Below the pieces are notes generated by a model, which worked only from the letters and a program-made list of their open reading frames with translations, made no database searches and was not told the origin of the DNA. From Embiotoca jacksoni (taxonomy: Eukaryota; Chordata; Actinopteri; Embiotocidae), in assembly GCA_022577435.1 (NCBI GenBank), contig JAKOON010000004.1:3061001-3125000 (forward strand): 64,000 bases of DNA, read 5' to 3'. This document shows positions 22,275 through 36,205 of this stretch, one piece after another (positions within the stretch are counted from its first letter, which is position 1; every line of letters begins with the position of its first letter). The translations under genes were made by a program, and so were the position numbers.

Positions 22275-24077
22275 GATATCAAAATAGAGTAATTTATTTG
22301 AGACACTGAATGACTTTGACGTTTTGTCTTGGAAACAGGTGACAGCACCCTGGACCAGGGCGCGAGAGATAGTAGCCGTCACAGCACTTATTCCATATCG
22401 GGCTCCTCAGCGTGCCAAGAGTGGCCACCAACCCGCGGCCCAATTCTCAGTCTGACACAGACAATAATGGCTCTCAGCAAATTAAAAAAGAAAAAAGAAA
22501 GAATGAAACACCACATTAGCATCCAATTGTGACATTAAAGAGGGAAAAAAAAACAAAAAACAAACATTGGACCTTCACTTTCAGCAAAATCTGAACGTTT
22601 GCTGAAACCACCAAAACAAAAAGTGCACTTCATGTTGTTCTAACGGAAAATGACTAAAAGTGAAAAGGAACCAGACAAAAATATAAAATAATAAAATAAA
22701 AAAAGGCAAGTGAAAGAGGTGGCGGGTTAGTTTGAAGTGACTTTAGATCCCAGCCAGCAGACGTGCTGTTGAAGCCCCGCCCACAACACGAATCCTTTCC
22801 AGCCGACCGAAACTTGATCAAGAACGATCGAAGCTCTTTTATTTTAAACGCCAAACGACTTTTGCACGAACTCCACCTTCTGGTCAAAATGTGATCTGAA
22901 TTTCCAGGAGACTGATCAGAGGAAAATGCCAAAGAGGAACGGTGGTAATGCTGATGGCAAAGCGAGATTTGCTTCCGTCACATGTCTGTAAGTCATTTTG
23001 TGACTCCCTAGAAAAATAAAAAAGAAAGAAAGAAAGCTTGATGCGTGGGTTATGATTGGCCGAGTTTAGAAAGACTGTATTAAAAAGAAGCTGATGAGAC
23101 ACGCACTTCATTTAAAAAGTGGTCTTGTCACGTGTTAACAGCAGAGATGTGACGGCTCTAGCCATTTAATAGCCCCTACAGGATGGCGATAAAGTGTACT
23201 GTATATAAACATATATACACAGTATATAAGTCTGTGTATTAATCTAATTTACATATCTTTACATTCTTTAAATTTACATCCAAAAAGGGAGAAAATTCTC
23301 TTTGTAAACCACACTTTTCACATCTTGTCCACAAAATGACATTTTTCTGATCTCGGGTGAATGGAGCGCGTCATTTTGAGTTTCGGGTTTTTTTTTTTTG
23401 GGGACTAGTTCTCGGCAGCTTTTTCCTTTTGTTGACCTGATGTTAAAAGAACTACCTCGTAGCGGCACATTCGATTTGACTTTCACAAGTCCATCCGTGG
23501 GAAATAAAGACAGAAGACGAAACAAACTTGTTCTCCGCCGAGCGGCGCTTCAGCGTCGACGTCGCCCGTCAGTTCATTTTGGACGTGAAGCAGCGTTTCG
23601 TCCGAGGAAACTCCGAATCCGCAGCCTTTCTTTTTCCTGAAGTGTCGCCGCGAGTCTCTCGGCCCGAACACGCGGCGTCTCGTTAACACTTCCTCTCGTG
23701 GTGTAACTCGACTCACCGATGCGTTTCCAAACCCGGTAACAGCTGGCCGTCGCAGCACTTCCTCGTTAGAAACCTTTTAATACAATGGATGCGCCCGGGG
23801 GGGAGGAGGAGGAGGAGGAGGAGGGGTGGGGGGAGGTGGGGGGGAGGTGGGGGGGGAGGGAGTCGTGTCCAGTCTCTCAGCCTCCTTCCGTTATGTCTCA
23901 AATAGGTGCGTCGCAAAACCCACGTCAACAGACCGTGAAGGTGCGCTGGTGTTCAGGCCGCTGCAGCCGTCGGGGTTTTTTCTTTCAGTTCACTTTGACT
24001 GAGTGACATTCGGTCTGCTGATGTCAGAAGGCCTTTTTCTGCACATTCCAGGATTCATCATCAAAGTCTCGAGCCGG
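22275..24077 (-). other. tbl1x: Probable tbl1x 3' untranslated region
   Basis: This lies between the tbl1x stop (24078-24080) and a - strand AATAAA at 22298-22293. I find no exon of another gene here. The part at 23.79-23.86 kb is a GGA/GGGGA-rich tract on the + strand, which is CU-rich in the mRNA sense. Confidence 0.45.
22293..22298 (-). terminator. tbl1x: Candidate tbl1x polyadenylation signal
   Basis: TTTATT on + reads AATAAA on -, followed in the sense direction by a T/GT-rich stretch (TGTCTTGATTTGTGTTC). The implied cleavage site lies only about 100 bases from that of the converging gpr143. Confidence 0.45.
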
Positions 24078-27000
24078 CTATTTTCGGAGATCGAGAACGC
24101 ACACCTGGGTAGTTCAAAAAAAAAAAAAAAAAAATACAATAAATAAATAAATCGGTAGCATTAATAAAAAAAAAGATTCAAGCTTTAATCTGTATTTTTT
24201 ACTGGCGTTAAAATGTCTTCAATTTGGAACTTGCGAGTGAAACTGAACGTAAATGAAACGGGAGCTGCGCGTCTTACCGAGCCGTCCGATGCGCTGGCGC
24301 CGACTTTGTCCCCGGTGCTGTTCCAGCACACCTCGAAAATCCCCCCGGTCCCTCTGTAGCTGTGCACCAACGCTCCGGTCTGAAACGGCACAAACAAAAC
24401 AAAACAACTAACCACGGAGATCCCGTCGCCGCGAACACATCGTCTCTCCTCCGGCCCGACTCTTACCGTGGTGTTCCAAATGTGGACGCACTTATCGAAG
24501 GAGCCGCTGGCGAGGTGTTTGCCGTCCGGGCTGAAGGCCACGCTGTACACGGGTTCCTGGTGCTTGGTCAGCGTATGAATACAGACGCCTCGTTCGACGT
24601 CCCACAGTCGCACCGTCGAGTCGAAAGATGCGCTGCGTGGGGGAAAAAAAAAAAAAAAGAAAAAACCGGCGTGAAGAGAATGAGAGCGGCGCCAGAGCTG
24701 CTTGTTTCTGGAACAACTTTCAGGTTTTATTGCTTTTCAATCTGATATTTCCACAGATTTATGACGCATGAAATGAAACTCAAAAGACTCCCAAAGTGAA
24801 GCAGAAAGAAATAACAACGCGCATCCGAAAGCCATCGAGCTGCATCGATAGTTTTTAAAAGGTCTTGTTCGCAACGCTAATACATCAAACTCCAAACATC
24901 TTCACGGTTAATTACTGCTTTTTGGAGGCGAAAGCAGAAAGTGACGACCTGCAGATCTGTGACGAAATCTAAAGCCGTTCAAAATAAGATGCCCGTTTCA
25001 ATTAACACCCGTCTCATCACCCCGGCGGAAACGGGTGGAGCGCGGCACACGAAAGGTGCAGCAGACGATAAACGTCAAAAGGATGTTACGTTATGGAGGG
25101 AGCGGCCCCCTACCTGGCCAGCATGATGTTGGAGTTGGGGTTGCCGGTGCTGGGGCCCGTCGGGCTCCACTTGATGGTGTAGATTTCTTTACTGTGAGCC
25201 TGGAGGTCGTGGACGCAGGTCTCCTGCTTCATACTCCAAATCTGCGCGGGGGGGTGGTGGTGGGGGAGGGACGGGGGGGACGGGGGGACGGACGGACGGC
25301 AGCAGAATACGAATGAATACCGGAGATTGTTTTTCTTTCAACCTCGAACACTGGAGGACTCCTCTTACCTTCAAGGTCATGTCGTCCGAGCAGGAAGCGA
25401 GCAGCATACCCGACGGATCCCACTTAATGGCATTAACTTCATTCTGCAAAACGCAATACTCATCAGCATGACTGAAGGCAGCAAGCGAGGTCTGGTTACA
25501 AGAGGGGGGCGGGGGGGGTGGGGGCAGGGGGGGGTGGTGGTGGTGACGGGGGGGGGGGGGGGGGGGGGGGTGGGGGGGGGGTTCGTCGCTCACCGTGTGG
25601 CCCTGGAAGGTCTTGAGAGGCCGGTCGCTGCCGAGGCGACATACGTGGATGCACATGTCGGTGCTGCAGGAGGCGAACGTGGTGTTGTTCTGCCAGTCGA
25701 CGTCCAGTGCCGGAGCTGCGGAGTGGACGACGGAGACGGAGACGGAGACGTTTCCATTCTTATTAATTATACGGATTTTAAAAAAAAAAAAAAGTGTGTC
25801 GCTCCGGATGCACAAGTGAGCTCACTTTACCTGAGTGAAAAGGGAACTGCTGCTTGGCTTCTCCTGTGTGCGCGTCCCAAATGATTGTCGTCTGGAAAAT
25901 GAGATCCGGTTTTTAAAAACACTTTTAAAACATTTCCCCACCGATCGTTGCACAGATGATCGGATCGTCAAGGTCGAAGTCGCCGACTCACTTTTGGCGT
26001 TTGTGTGCACTTTTAACTGTTCTGTAGAATTTGGTGGCCAACTTCACACATGGGGGGGGGGGGGGGGGGGCGTTAATATTTCAAAAGACAGCCAATCACA
26101 AAATAAACATATCTGCACCGACTTGTCTTTTAAGGACATAAAAATGTTAAATGAAACAGATGCATTATACAGATTATATTCTATTTGGCTCAAATTATTA
26201 GTCGACTCAATTGGATTTGGTTCCAGACTTCAATAGTTCTCTGATGTATTAAATTAACAAACATAACATAATATATGAAGAACTATAATCAGGCCTCTCT
26301 CCCCGTCTGTCTATTTGTGTTTTGAGAAGATTTACAGACAGTAGTAGTGTTTGTATTGTAGTGCACGGATATGAGGGGGGGGGGGGGGGGGGGGGGTGTT
26401 ATATGATCACGGGGTAAAAACATATTTCATACGTCATATTATAACTGAAAGACACAAATCTGTGCTCGGACATCTTTGTACGGTACCTTATCTACGCCAG
26501 CGCTGAGGATACAGTTCCCCTTCTTGTTCCACTTCAGTGCAAATATGGGCCCTTTGTGCTGCCCCAAGGTGCTCGCCAGGTTTCCTAAAAGAACCGGAGT
26601 CACGTGAGCGTCCTTTAGAAAAGATCCCTCTGAATATCGTGATTGAGGTCGTTTAATTCGCAGCCACGTACCGTCCTTCGTCCATATCCTGGCAAACCCG
26701 TCGTAGGAGCCCGTCGCCAGGAGAGTCCCGTCGCTCTGTCGGACGGAGAAGAAACAAGAGAGCGGTCACTCGACCTGTCGGGGACGAGGGACGGACGCAG
26801 ACGGACGGTCTGAAACCTACGTTCCAGTCTAGCGAGGTGACGTCTTTGTTGCTGGGGACGTCCTGACCGCCCTCTCGGATGCAGTGGCGCAGCACCAGCT
26901 GGGTGGAGTTGGAGCTGTTGTTCTCGTTCAGGTTCCAGATCCGGGCGGTGGAGTCCCCCGAGCTGGGCGGAAAACCCGACGCAGCGGGACACGGAGGAGC

Positions 27001-29288
27001 GAGAGACGGTTGGAATACAAGCCGTCAGCCGTCGGTTCTCGTGAAACCAAATATGTCAGAAACACACGCGGTACACCGCCATCGCCCAGAGACTCACCCT
27101 GAGGCCAGCAGGTCGCTGACGGGGTTCCAGGCGCAGATGAACACTTCGGACTCGTGGCCTCGGAGCACCGTGGCTTTACTGGCCGGTATCTCCACGTCCA
27201 CGTCCATCTCCGCGGGCTCGCTGTGGTTGTCTGGCACACGGACGGACAGACGGACGCACGTATTCATACACACACCTCGACACACGCTTGTTGGGTGCAG
27301 CGCAAACAGACTGAATAGTCACAAATGGTGCTTTTAAAATAACAGGAAGTGATTCTAAAAAAAAGAACATGAATGTGTGTAATGAGATAATAAATGTGTG
27401 TAATAGTTTGAAGAGCATGTGAACACATTTTAGTTACACTCAACTCTTCCTAACACCACATCCTCAAATTAAATGTCCCAGGGGGGAGAGGAGGAGGAGG
27501 AGGAGGGGGGAGGAGGAGGGGAGGTGCTGACATCCACTCCTCCTCCCCTTGTCTGGAGCTCCACCTGATCTCCACCTCTCTGGTTTCACTCACACAAGGA
27601 GCTGAACTACTACTGCGGTCATCACATCCTGTGAACATGAAGCTCAGTAAAACTGTGGAAGAACTTCCAACACGTTATCTGAGGTAGGAAAAAATTTAAA
27701 AAAAAACCCGAGTAGGTGGGCGTAATAATTGAGCTTATGACGACGGCCCAGGAGCAGCTCCTTCCCGTCGGGTCTTGGACCGTTTTGTTTTTAACCCCCT
27801 CTTTAAATCACCACGTGATCACGGGACTGCGAGGTAATCGGGACGCCCACGTACGGGAGGTGTAACTTACTCATGTTGTGAGTACCGTTCTCCTCCCCGT
27901 TGACGGTGGCTTCTCCGTTCTTTGGTGCGTTGGACTGGTTTCCGGAGGTGGAGGCCGCGATGGCGCAGGCGGCCTGTTGTTGGGCGAGCTTGTCGCGGAA
28001 GGCCTGCTGCCGCGTCTGCACCACGTCTGGCATCACGGCGTCGATCAGCGACAGCGACTCGATCGGCCGGCCGTCGAACACCGTGCCGTCCTGTCGTCAC
28101 AACAGCAGTTAGCAACACACCGTGAGGGGGGGGGGGGGGTTTCCAATTAGTGACCCGTCTCGTTTTTATTCCCCGGTTATCGTCAATTAATGAGCGCTTC
28201 TTAAAACTGGCTTTTTCCACGGAACACATTTCGGTGTTTATTCCGGGATAGAGATGACTAAAACGTGAAACAGCACTTGCAGTTACTCCGGCGTGTCGAC
28301 ACGAGACATCAAAAGTCTGTCTTCGTATCGTTAAGCGACAGAAGACGTCTGCGGGACGCCGCAGCGGCAGCAGGTAGCCGCCCTCACCTCGTTAATGCTG
28401 ATCTCAGCCTCCACATACTGGAGCCCTTTCTGCAGGATGGAGATGAGGGCTGCAGGGGGCACTAGTGTACCGTTGATGTTGGACTGGCTGATGTGGCTCT
28501 CGATGCCAAAGGTGAACGCTGAGTGGGAGAAACCTGAAAACAACAAACCATTCACATTCATTAACGGGAGCGTGCCAAGCGCAAGATGTGCACAAACAAG
28601 AGCACAAATATTCAAAGAAAAGTCTCGGCTGATCCAAACAAAGCTAACCCGTGATTGAACACGACGGAGCAGATAGCATACCAAGCAGGACATTTGAGAG
28701 TATAATCAGGCACGCCAGTGTAAACGTTGACCTCACAAGAGCTGCTGGCAGCTCGCACTCTGCCAGATGGCTTCAGACATAGTCTCAACAAACAGAACGA
28801 AATCACAGCAGCTAGGATTTTAATCACTGATCCCAAGCCTGAGGATCCAGATTCCCAAGAATGAAAAGCATGTTGATGTCTGAAGAGCATTGTGCACCAA
28901 CAAGGTGTCCACATTCCCGGGTTGGGAGGGGATGAGGGGGAGGGGAGGGAGGGAGGGGGAGGGAAGGGAGGGAGGGGAGGGAGGGGAGGGGGGTGTCTTT
29001 ATTTAATGTCTCTGTTTAAGTGAGCGTGCAGCGTTTGACCGTGCGTGACAAAAACTATCAGGTCATGTGCTTTACAAACTGTTTACGCGTGATGATTGCA
29101 TTTTTTTTTTCTAAAGATGTGCATAGATAGCAAACCCCTGTAATACTAGAAAAAAAAAAAAAAAAAAAGACAACGTAAATATAACAGTAAACAGTATCTG
29201 TGTGTTCACCACACATTTGTGAAGACAAACCTGATTCTTGGAGGTATCTGTAGACCAAGAAGTTCACCTCGTCACTGGTAATACTCAT
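24078..29288 (-). CDS. tbl1x: tbl1x (transducin beta-like 1, NCoR/SMRT complex subunit), complete coding region, fourteen exons
   Basis: Exons in coding order: 29288-29231, 28533-28388, 28090-27871, 27230-27098, 26962-26821, 26735-26672, 26584-26487, 25891-25831, 25715-25594, 25443-25369, 25241-25114, 24632-24467, 24379-24278, 24104-24078. They total 1542 bases, 513 residues plus stop, with every junction in phase. TBL1X is a nuclear WD40 scaffold of the NCoR/SMRT-HDAC3 corepressor; it binds histones and recruits ubiquitin machinery for corepressor exchange. The N-terminus (MSITSDEVNFLVYRYLQESG) starts a LisH domain of about 35 residues. An F-box-like segment follows to about 90, then a variable A/Q/N-rich linker. 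An eight-bladed propeller runs from about 160 to the end, closing with VCVLDLRK. Landmarks include LRGHESEVFICAWNP, TGSYDGFARIW and SASFDSTVRLWDV. The last exon is only 27 bases. The paralogue TBL1XR1 is very similar; the gpr143 and anos1 neighbours decide for tbl1x. Confidence 0.93.
25503..25581 (+). repeat. Poly-G/GGT tract in tbl1x intron
   Basis: A run of G clusters ending in about 30 nearly uninterrupted G residues, starting 13 bases from the splice donor at 25593. It is C-rich in the tbl1x sense. Similar pure runs lie at 26052-26070, 26375-26396 and 28126-28139. Confidence 0.9.
28921..28994 (+). repeat. Homopurine (GGGA)n-type tract in tbl1x intron
   Basis: About 75 bases of G/A only, mostly GGGA and GGGGA units, in the first coding-side intron of tbl1x. 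The sense strand is pyrimidine-only. It has several closely spaced G-triplets, so quadruplex or triplex formation is possible. Confidence 0.85.
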
Positions 29289-29336
29289 CTTAGCCCGATC
29301 AAAGGGAGGCGGTGCGTTGGAAGGCTGAGCTCACAC
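29289..29336 (-). other. tbl1x: tbl1x 5' untranslated part of the first coding exon
   Basis: In the sense direction an AG acceptor (CTTGTCAG then GTGTGAG) lies 48 bases upstream of the ATG, so the coding exon probably starts at 29336. The remaining 5' untranslated sequence would come from a distant exon. A second AG a few bases further in is an alternative acceptor. Confidence 0.45.
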
Positions 29337-32300
29337 CTGACAAGAAGCACAAAGGGGAGCTGGGATTAACATTTAGGTCGGTGGTCTCGCATTTGACATT
29401 TACAAAAAGGTGTATTTTTTTTTTTTTATTGACCCCTCGTGGCATTCAACAAATAATATCTCTATCAGATTCTGGTAAAAAAAATAAAAATAAAAATAGA
29501 AAGTCTGCACACAGCACCAGTCTGTCCTGATCTTTGCCTAGTGATGCAGTCGTGTGTAGAAACACAGAAGCGCCGACTCCCAGCCTCCGTCAGGTCCTCC
29601 ACATTGCAGCATGATTCCTTTCTTTGATGATGTCAACGGCTGGACTACTTAACCTGTGAATCCATGTTTAGTATTTACAGACTCTCTTCTCGGGGCTAAT
29701 GGGAGCGTCTGCATCCATTTGGGAGTCCGCTATAAACTGATCGGCGCTTCGTCTAAATGACTCCGTCAAATGTCGATGGAGAGAGCCCCGATAAAGAAAA
29801 TAAGGATAATTTAGTGAATTATAAAAGAGAGCAAGAAGCTGATTATTACATCAGCCCATCCGAGTCATTTTCAACAGATAGAGGTGTTTAACGGCGCTTA
29901 TGTTAACATTTGAATCTGGACGGTCTCAAAACTGAAGGGAGCCGAAGAAACAAAAAGCCAATTACGTTTTCAGTGCCGTCACGTTTTTATCCTCAGGCTG
30001 GTGAACACTGTAGTGTTCATCATTTCCTAACGGCTCGCTCCTATGCTTTTATAGAGTGGGATAATGGAGGCGGAGGAACGTTGTATGTACTGTACACTGA
30101 GCTATTCAAACCCAAGAGAGCCACATAGGAAGATCAATTCATGTTAACAAATAACTCTTAATATTAATGGGTATATTAGCATGTGGAATAAACTAATCAC
30201 GCACACATTACTTTCACGGTATCGATTTCCTCCAGCACAATGCAAAAATCAACACGGTAAAACTGTATTTTCCTGCTTATGATACATCAAAACAATCCCA
30301 AGCAGACATAAAGTGCTGATAGCGCGTTCATATCCATATTTGTTAACGCTGAAAACGTATCCGGACGGGGCATCTTCTTGTGGGCCATAGAAAAATCCCC
30401 CACTGGCCATACTTGGGCCACGAGCTGCTGTTTGGACAACACCTGCTGTACAACCGTAAACAATGTTAACACACACAGAAAGAGAGAGTGTCTCTAAGTA
30501 GACAACAAAGCAGAAGAACAACACTGTAAGCTGAGCGGGAGTTAAGACGTCCACATTTCTGTCCCTCCGGGAGCCGAAGGGACGGACACGTTGCTTAAAT
30601 TACAAAAGAGGAAAAAAACAACAACAACAACAACAAAAAAAAACAAGGGGTGGTGTCAGGTATGAAGACTGCTGTCCAACTTTCAGTCCAAACGCTGTCC
30701 AGGCCCACTCAAGATTTCCCTTTCGGTAGCATAGCAACAAGAGAGATCGAGCAAAATAGACGGAGGACGGTGTTGTCCCAATTACCAGCAGGCGTACAGC
30801 CGCAGGGGTTGAACATGTTACCCAACATGAATTATTCACTCTTTCACCTCGGTATATTCTTTCAAATGGACTCTGCCTTTATTGTACCGACCACGGAGAA
30901 GCCACGTGCTGCAAAATGTCCCACCTCACAACTGGTTTCTTTTCTTGTTTTTGAACACGCACAAAAAAAAAAAAAAAAAAAAAAGAGGGCGTCCTTTGAG
31001 TTACACCTGGAGGTAACGAAACAATCCTCCGAACACCTGAACACAAAAACAACTCTGGAATATCACAGAAATGTTCCTGAACATAACACCAAATACTGTT
31101 TACTTCGGCAAACAAATCACATTCACAAAAAAAAAAAAAAATAAATAAAGTAAAAGCCCCCCCCCCCCAAAAAAAAAAAGACAAAACAACTCGGAGCTTG
31201 TCCACCTCGGCCCCGGTGCCCCCGTTTTGACCACAGCATGTTTCTCTTGAGCTAATTATCTTCCATATGGGACTAGGAAGGGCTCGCCACTTCAAAGCGA
31301 GGCCGCCGCTGCTCCCAGCGCCGCTGCAGCTCCATACCAAACAACTGGAAACGTAATTAACAGGCAGCCTGGAGGGGCCGAGGTCGCGTCAGTGCAGCAG
31401 CAATAATCCTTATATCAGATGGGCCCGTGATGCCACCATCCATTACGCAACTCCCTGGGCAGTCGAGTCTCCTTTGACCAAACAATGGGCCTTCCAGGAA
31501 ACTCCGACAGTGTGCTAACCTCTGGCTCGGTTCTCCGGTTTTATCCACCGAGGCGACGAGCGGAGTCAAAAGTCTGAAGATGCGATTCTTCACTTCAAGC
31601 TTTCCGAGCTTTGGAAACGTTACGGAGGTCGGGTTTACCGCGGGACTTTTTGACGCGTGTAAGCTATAGCGAGGTGTTGAAACTGGCAACGGCGGACCTG
31701 TACGTGGGATTATGTGTGAAATCTATTTAAAAGTTACACAAAAGCAGCGATTTACAATTCAAGTTGACTAAAATAATAATAAAATACTGACGCAAGTCCA
31801 GATGCCAACGTGATGTGGGCCGACATTTGTGTAAGATTGAAATAAAATCAAGAAGACCGTGGACATCATAACCCCACGCAACAAATAATCCACATAGCTG
31901 AGGTTGCTATAGCGATATGAATCATCTCAAAAGAAGATATGTGTCAGCCATATATGCCCAAATAAATTATAAGGAGCTTCTTGGCATTCAGCTCCAACAA
32001 GCCACCAACACACATCCGAGGAACGAGACCAGTTTATGTCTTGAATGGAAGAAATGAATCCATTTTATCTTTGTATAATAAGTCAATGTAAAAAAAAAAA
32101 TTTAAAATTGCGAAAAAGACAAAAGTTAGGACTGACAAAAAAAAAAAAAAAAAGTAAAAGTCTAATGGGTCAATGATGAGAATCCCTGCGGGGGAGATCA
32201 GGCTCATTAGGGTTGACATTAGGATGTTTATTGCACTCATGCTGTAATTACTTACCAATGTAAACTACACCAGCAGCTTCCCTGGGCTCCACCCGTACTT

Positions 32301-33904
32301 ACACCATAATGCATCATGACCCAGAGCCGTGGTCAAAGCTGAATAATAATCCAAATAAAACATCCCCACTGTAACTCCCAGGAAGACTGAGGCACGTTTC
32401 AACCTGCTTTTTCTTTTTGTGTGTCTTCCGTATTCACCTGCAATTTAAATTTTAATCAAACCCCAGAGCACACGCGTGTGCAAGTACACGGATTGCGTTT
32501 CGGGCCGTAAGCGCCGTCCTGCGCCCGAAGGCTTCAAGCGTAGAAATCGACAAAAGACTTCGGCGTCGGCCTGCGTGCCGCTTCGACCGCGGGTTTGATT
32601 GAACGCTGCTATAATCTCGATCAAAACGATCCATTCACGAACGTGGGCAAATCGATTTTGCCGATTTCGATCCACAGAATTCACCATTTGCTTGAAAATG
32701 TGCAGTTTCTGCCTCCGGACGTCGTCGTCGTCGTCGGAGTTTGCGCAAAGGCCGGTGTGGAGTCCCCCGTCTGGTGAAGCCTATTTCTGGCCCGCCACCC
32801 TGAACCCTGCATTGCAGCTGCTTCCACCCTCCCCACCACCACCACCACCACCACCACCACCCGCTCTGACAGATTATTCAACTCTCTGACGTACGACAGG
32901 CAGCCCTACCCTGAACCACAACAGCTCTCCAAGAACAGCTTTGCGCCTTCCCAACAACAAAGCGCTCTATATTTTACAAAACAAAAAGAAGAAAAAAGAA
33001 AACCAATTGCAAACACATGTGGGAGTAGAGAGACTTGCTAGCTAAAAGTAGTTTTGAGCGGGAATGCCGAGGTCATAAATTCATTAAAAAAAACTGGACC
33101 GGCAAGTTATACAGAAATTAAAGTCGGGGTTTTTTTTTTTTCATACTTCAAACCTTAATGTATGTGAACAATTTCGCAGCAACAGCGTTTTAATAACTTC
33201 CTTTGCGTGGTGTTTAGGTGTTTGAACTTATCACAGATGCACATCTGCACCGGAAAACTGATCAATTCTACACGTCTCTGTTCGTCAAATATTTGAGTTG
33301 AAGCTACGCGATGCATTTAATTAAATATGGATTTTCAAAATAAAATAAAGTATTTTAACCGTGTGAACCAGTTTGGAGACCTGCTTGCCCCAAAAGGATT
33401 TTTCATTGTTGCTAAAACACAATCTAATCTGTCCTAAAAAAAACACTGACACTCTCTACACAAAGAAATCAGCAATTAATTGAATAAAGCAACAAAAAAA
33501 AACAAAAAAAACATGCTTTGACTTTTAGTGCAAATCTAAATAGTATTTGTTAGATTTGAACCAGCCGGGTTAAAACCACCACGCCACTGCAAATGTAAAA
33601 AAAAAAACTGATTCAGTAAATTAAACGGGGCTTGTCATGTAAAATCAAACAATACATTCTGAACATTAACCTCTGAATGCAAAAATAATAACAGAGCATA
33701 GAGAAACAACACAACCAGTCAGCTCCTACACATGCAGGTTGGAAAATAATGATGTTAAAAACCTGCATACCACGGACCCCATTTTCTCCTGAACAGTCAC
33801 CTCCTGACAGATGTGCAAACAAGACCTGGAAACAGCAGCCATTTTCTCTTGAACTGCTCTGCTGAGTAAAAACCCGCCTTTGAAGCTTCTGGTTGGGCTG
33901 CAGT

Positions 33905-33929
33905 CTTGAGGGGGGAGGGGGGGGGGGAG

Positions 33930-33983
<54 letters not shown>

Positions 33984-34098
33984 GGATGGGAATCAGAGGG
34001 GGGGAGGATGGGGGAAGGGGAGCAGGGTGATAAATAATGATGCTCACAGGTAATCACAACAACCATTTGTGCATTGTCCTCTCTCTCTCTCTCTCTCA
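33905..34098. repeat. G-run, (GA)n and (CT)n microsatellite cluster
   Basis: A G-rich stretch (33910-33927) leads into a pure (GA)n array at 33934-33979 and further G/GGGA sequence to about 34020. After about 60 bases of mixed DNA a (CT)n array follows at 34079-34098. The GA and CT arrays are inverted copies and could pair. More G-runs follow at 34139-34208 and 34681-34732. Confidence 0.9.
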
Positions 34099-36205
34099 GT
34101 GAGTCACTAAGTGACAGCCAATGTAGGTCGGGCGAGCGGAGGGGGGGGGGGGGACAGTAGCGTCCGGTCTGGAGGAGGAGGTGGGGGGAGGGGGAGAGGA
34201 GGGGGGGGAACACTTCTCCCACGCTTCCTTCGGTGGCAACGCTCAATGTTTACCAGCCAGCGACAAGGACCTTCCCGAAGCGATAGGCTCCGCCCACCAA
34301 TTAACACTCCTCTACAGGGGAATAACTCGCATGTGAAATTACCTGTTTGAGGAAGTCTGTTGGACTGGTGACCCCCCCACCCCCCTCCACCCGCACCACC
34401 ACCACCTCCTCCCTCTACATGCTTGGTCCAGGAACCAGTAGGCCGAACTTACTGGTTCTTTCAGGCAGTTAATAGTCAAAAAAAAAAAAGGTCACCGGGG
34501 TAACACATCCCATAATCCTCACATGAATTACAATGATCTTTTGCAGCGATATGTATGCGTGGTTGTTGTTTTATCCACCCCCACCCCCACCCCCCACCCC
34601 CACCCTCTTGGAGCAGACAATCACACATGCAGACACACTGCCAGCAAGTGTGCCTTTTATTTCCTCCCTGAGAGAGGGATGGGGGAGGGGAGGGATGAGA
34701 GGGGGGGAGGGATGAGAGGGGGGGGGGGGGGAGAGATCACTGACGAATTCATCATGATCGTTTCCAATTGGGAACGTCTCGACTGAAGATCCGCCCTCGT
34801 TATTATCAAATAAAAATGACGACTCCCACTTGCTTACTGGTTGCCATTTAGTATTCTCGGTAGTAACCGGAGGATAGCGGGAGTCAAACACTGTTGAAAG
34901 AGAACAAATCCCTGCGGTTGCTCCCCATCGACGCGCAACGCCGCATTACATGCGTGAAACGGAAACAATGCAGCCGCATCGATTGTATCAAGATATGGAG
35001 TATACGGCTTAAAAAAAAAAGACGCATCTAATGCACCGTCGAAGAGAAGAAAGATGTTTAATAATCTACCTAAAATGAATGATTATGACTTGTAGCATTC
35101 TCCCATCCAAAATAATACAATTCGAACATCCACGACTGAGCCGGAAAAAACAAACAAAAAAAAAAAAAACACATAACGCATGTAAATGAGCTTTATCTCG
35201 CAATGAAACCCTGGCGTCTTCGAAAGACTTTAAAAGTAATGGATGCATTACTCCAACTGTTCTCCCAGGATCGTATTTCATCCTGCATGTGTAGCAACAC
35301 GTCGACACCGAAGCAGATTCTTTGCTGTTTTTCCAAAGCCTGTGTGATATTTTTGGTTCTCGGCTGCAGGTAACCTTAATCACAGCTGTCGCCGTTACGA
35401 ATACATCCATGAGTCTGTGCTGGAGGGGCTCACATCGGTCATTTTGGCACAGACAGATGCCCCATTTTTTTTTTTTTTTTTTTTTTTACATGCAAGTATG
35501 ACAAATTATTGCATACATTATTAAAACATTACTATGCCCGCCTTGGATAAAAATACAGCACACGGCCGCGAAGACGGTTTATAAGTAACCCGGGTTTATT
35601 GTGCGTCAACCCTCCCGTGTCTGATTTCATGCCTTATTCTGGTTCCTCCAAATAACCTGGTTTTATATGCATGTAAGCACACGAGGATACAGTAGCTGTG
35701 GGGCATGCATGTGTATATGGCTGTGTGGGGGTGGGTGGAAAATAAATACTTCGTGTGGAGGAGATTGTGGGACACGAGAGAGCTTTTTAGATGCTAAGCG
35801 CACATAAATATGAAGTAATATACAAAACAGAAAAGCTGACCTTGTAGTGTATACAGGTAAAAAAAATACATTTTTGCAACATGGTGTATTTCTCCATTTA
35901 AATTCGACATGTTCTCTGCTGAACAATGAAACTCGCAGCACTACAAAGAGACGGGGTTTTTTGTTTTTTTTAAATGACGTGGATCGGGCCGGTGCGTGAC
36001 ACGATAAAAAGCGCCGCAAGTTACCTTGCACCGAAACTGAAATTCGAGAGCTGCACATCTGATCACAAAGAATTCAACGAATACCGTCAACGAGTGTTGA
36101 CATATTGTAAATGTGACCGCCGTCTGCAACCGCTGACAGGAACTAAAGGCGTCACATCTTTATGGGAATATCTGTCATACAACTCTTTTGCATTCATACA
36201 TTAGT

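Noticed and set aside
25327..25884. 185-codon + strand open frame
   Set aside because: Antisense to tbl1x WD40 exons and extended by poly-G, which encodes glycine runs.
33613..34246. - strand open frames of 144 and 149 codons, serine/leucine- and proline-rich
   Set aside because: Produced by translating the (GA)n and G-run microsatellites; low complexity only.
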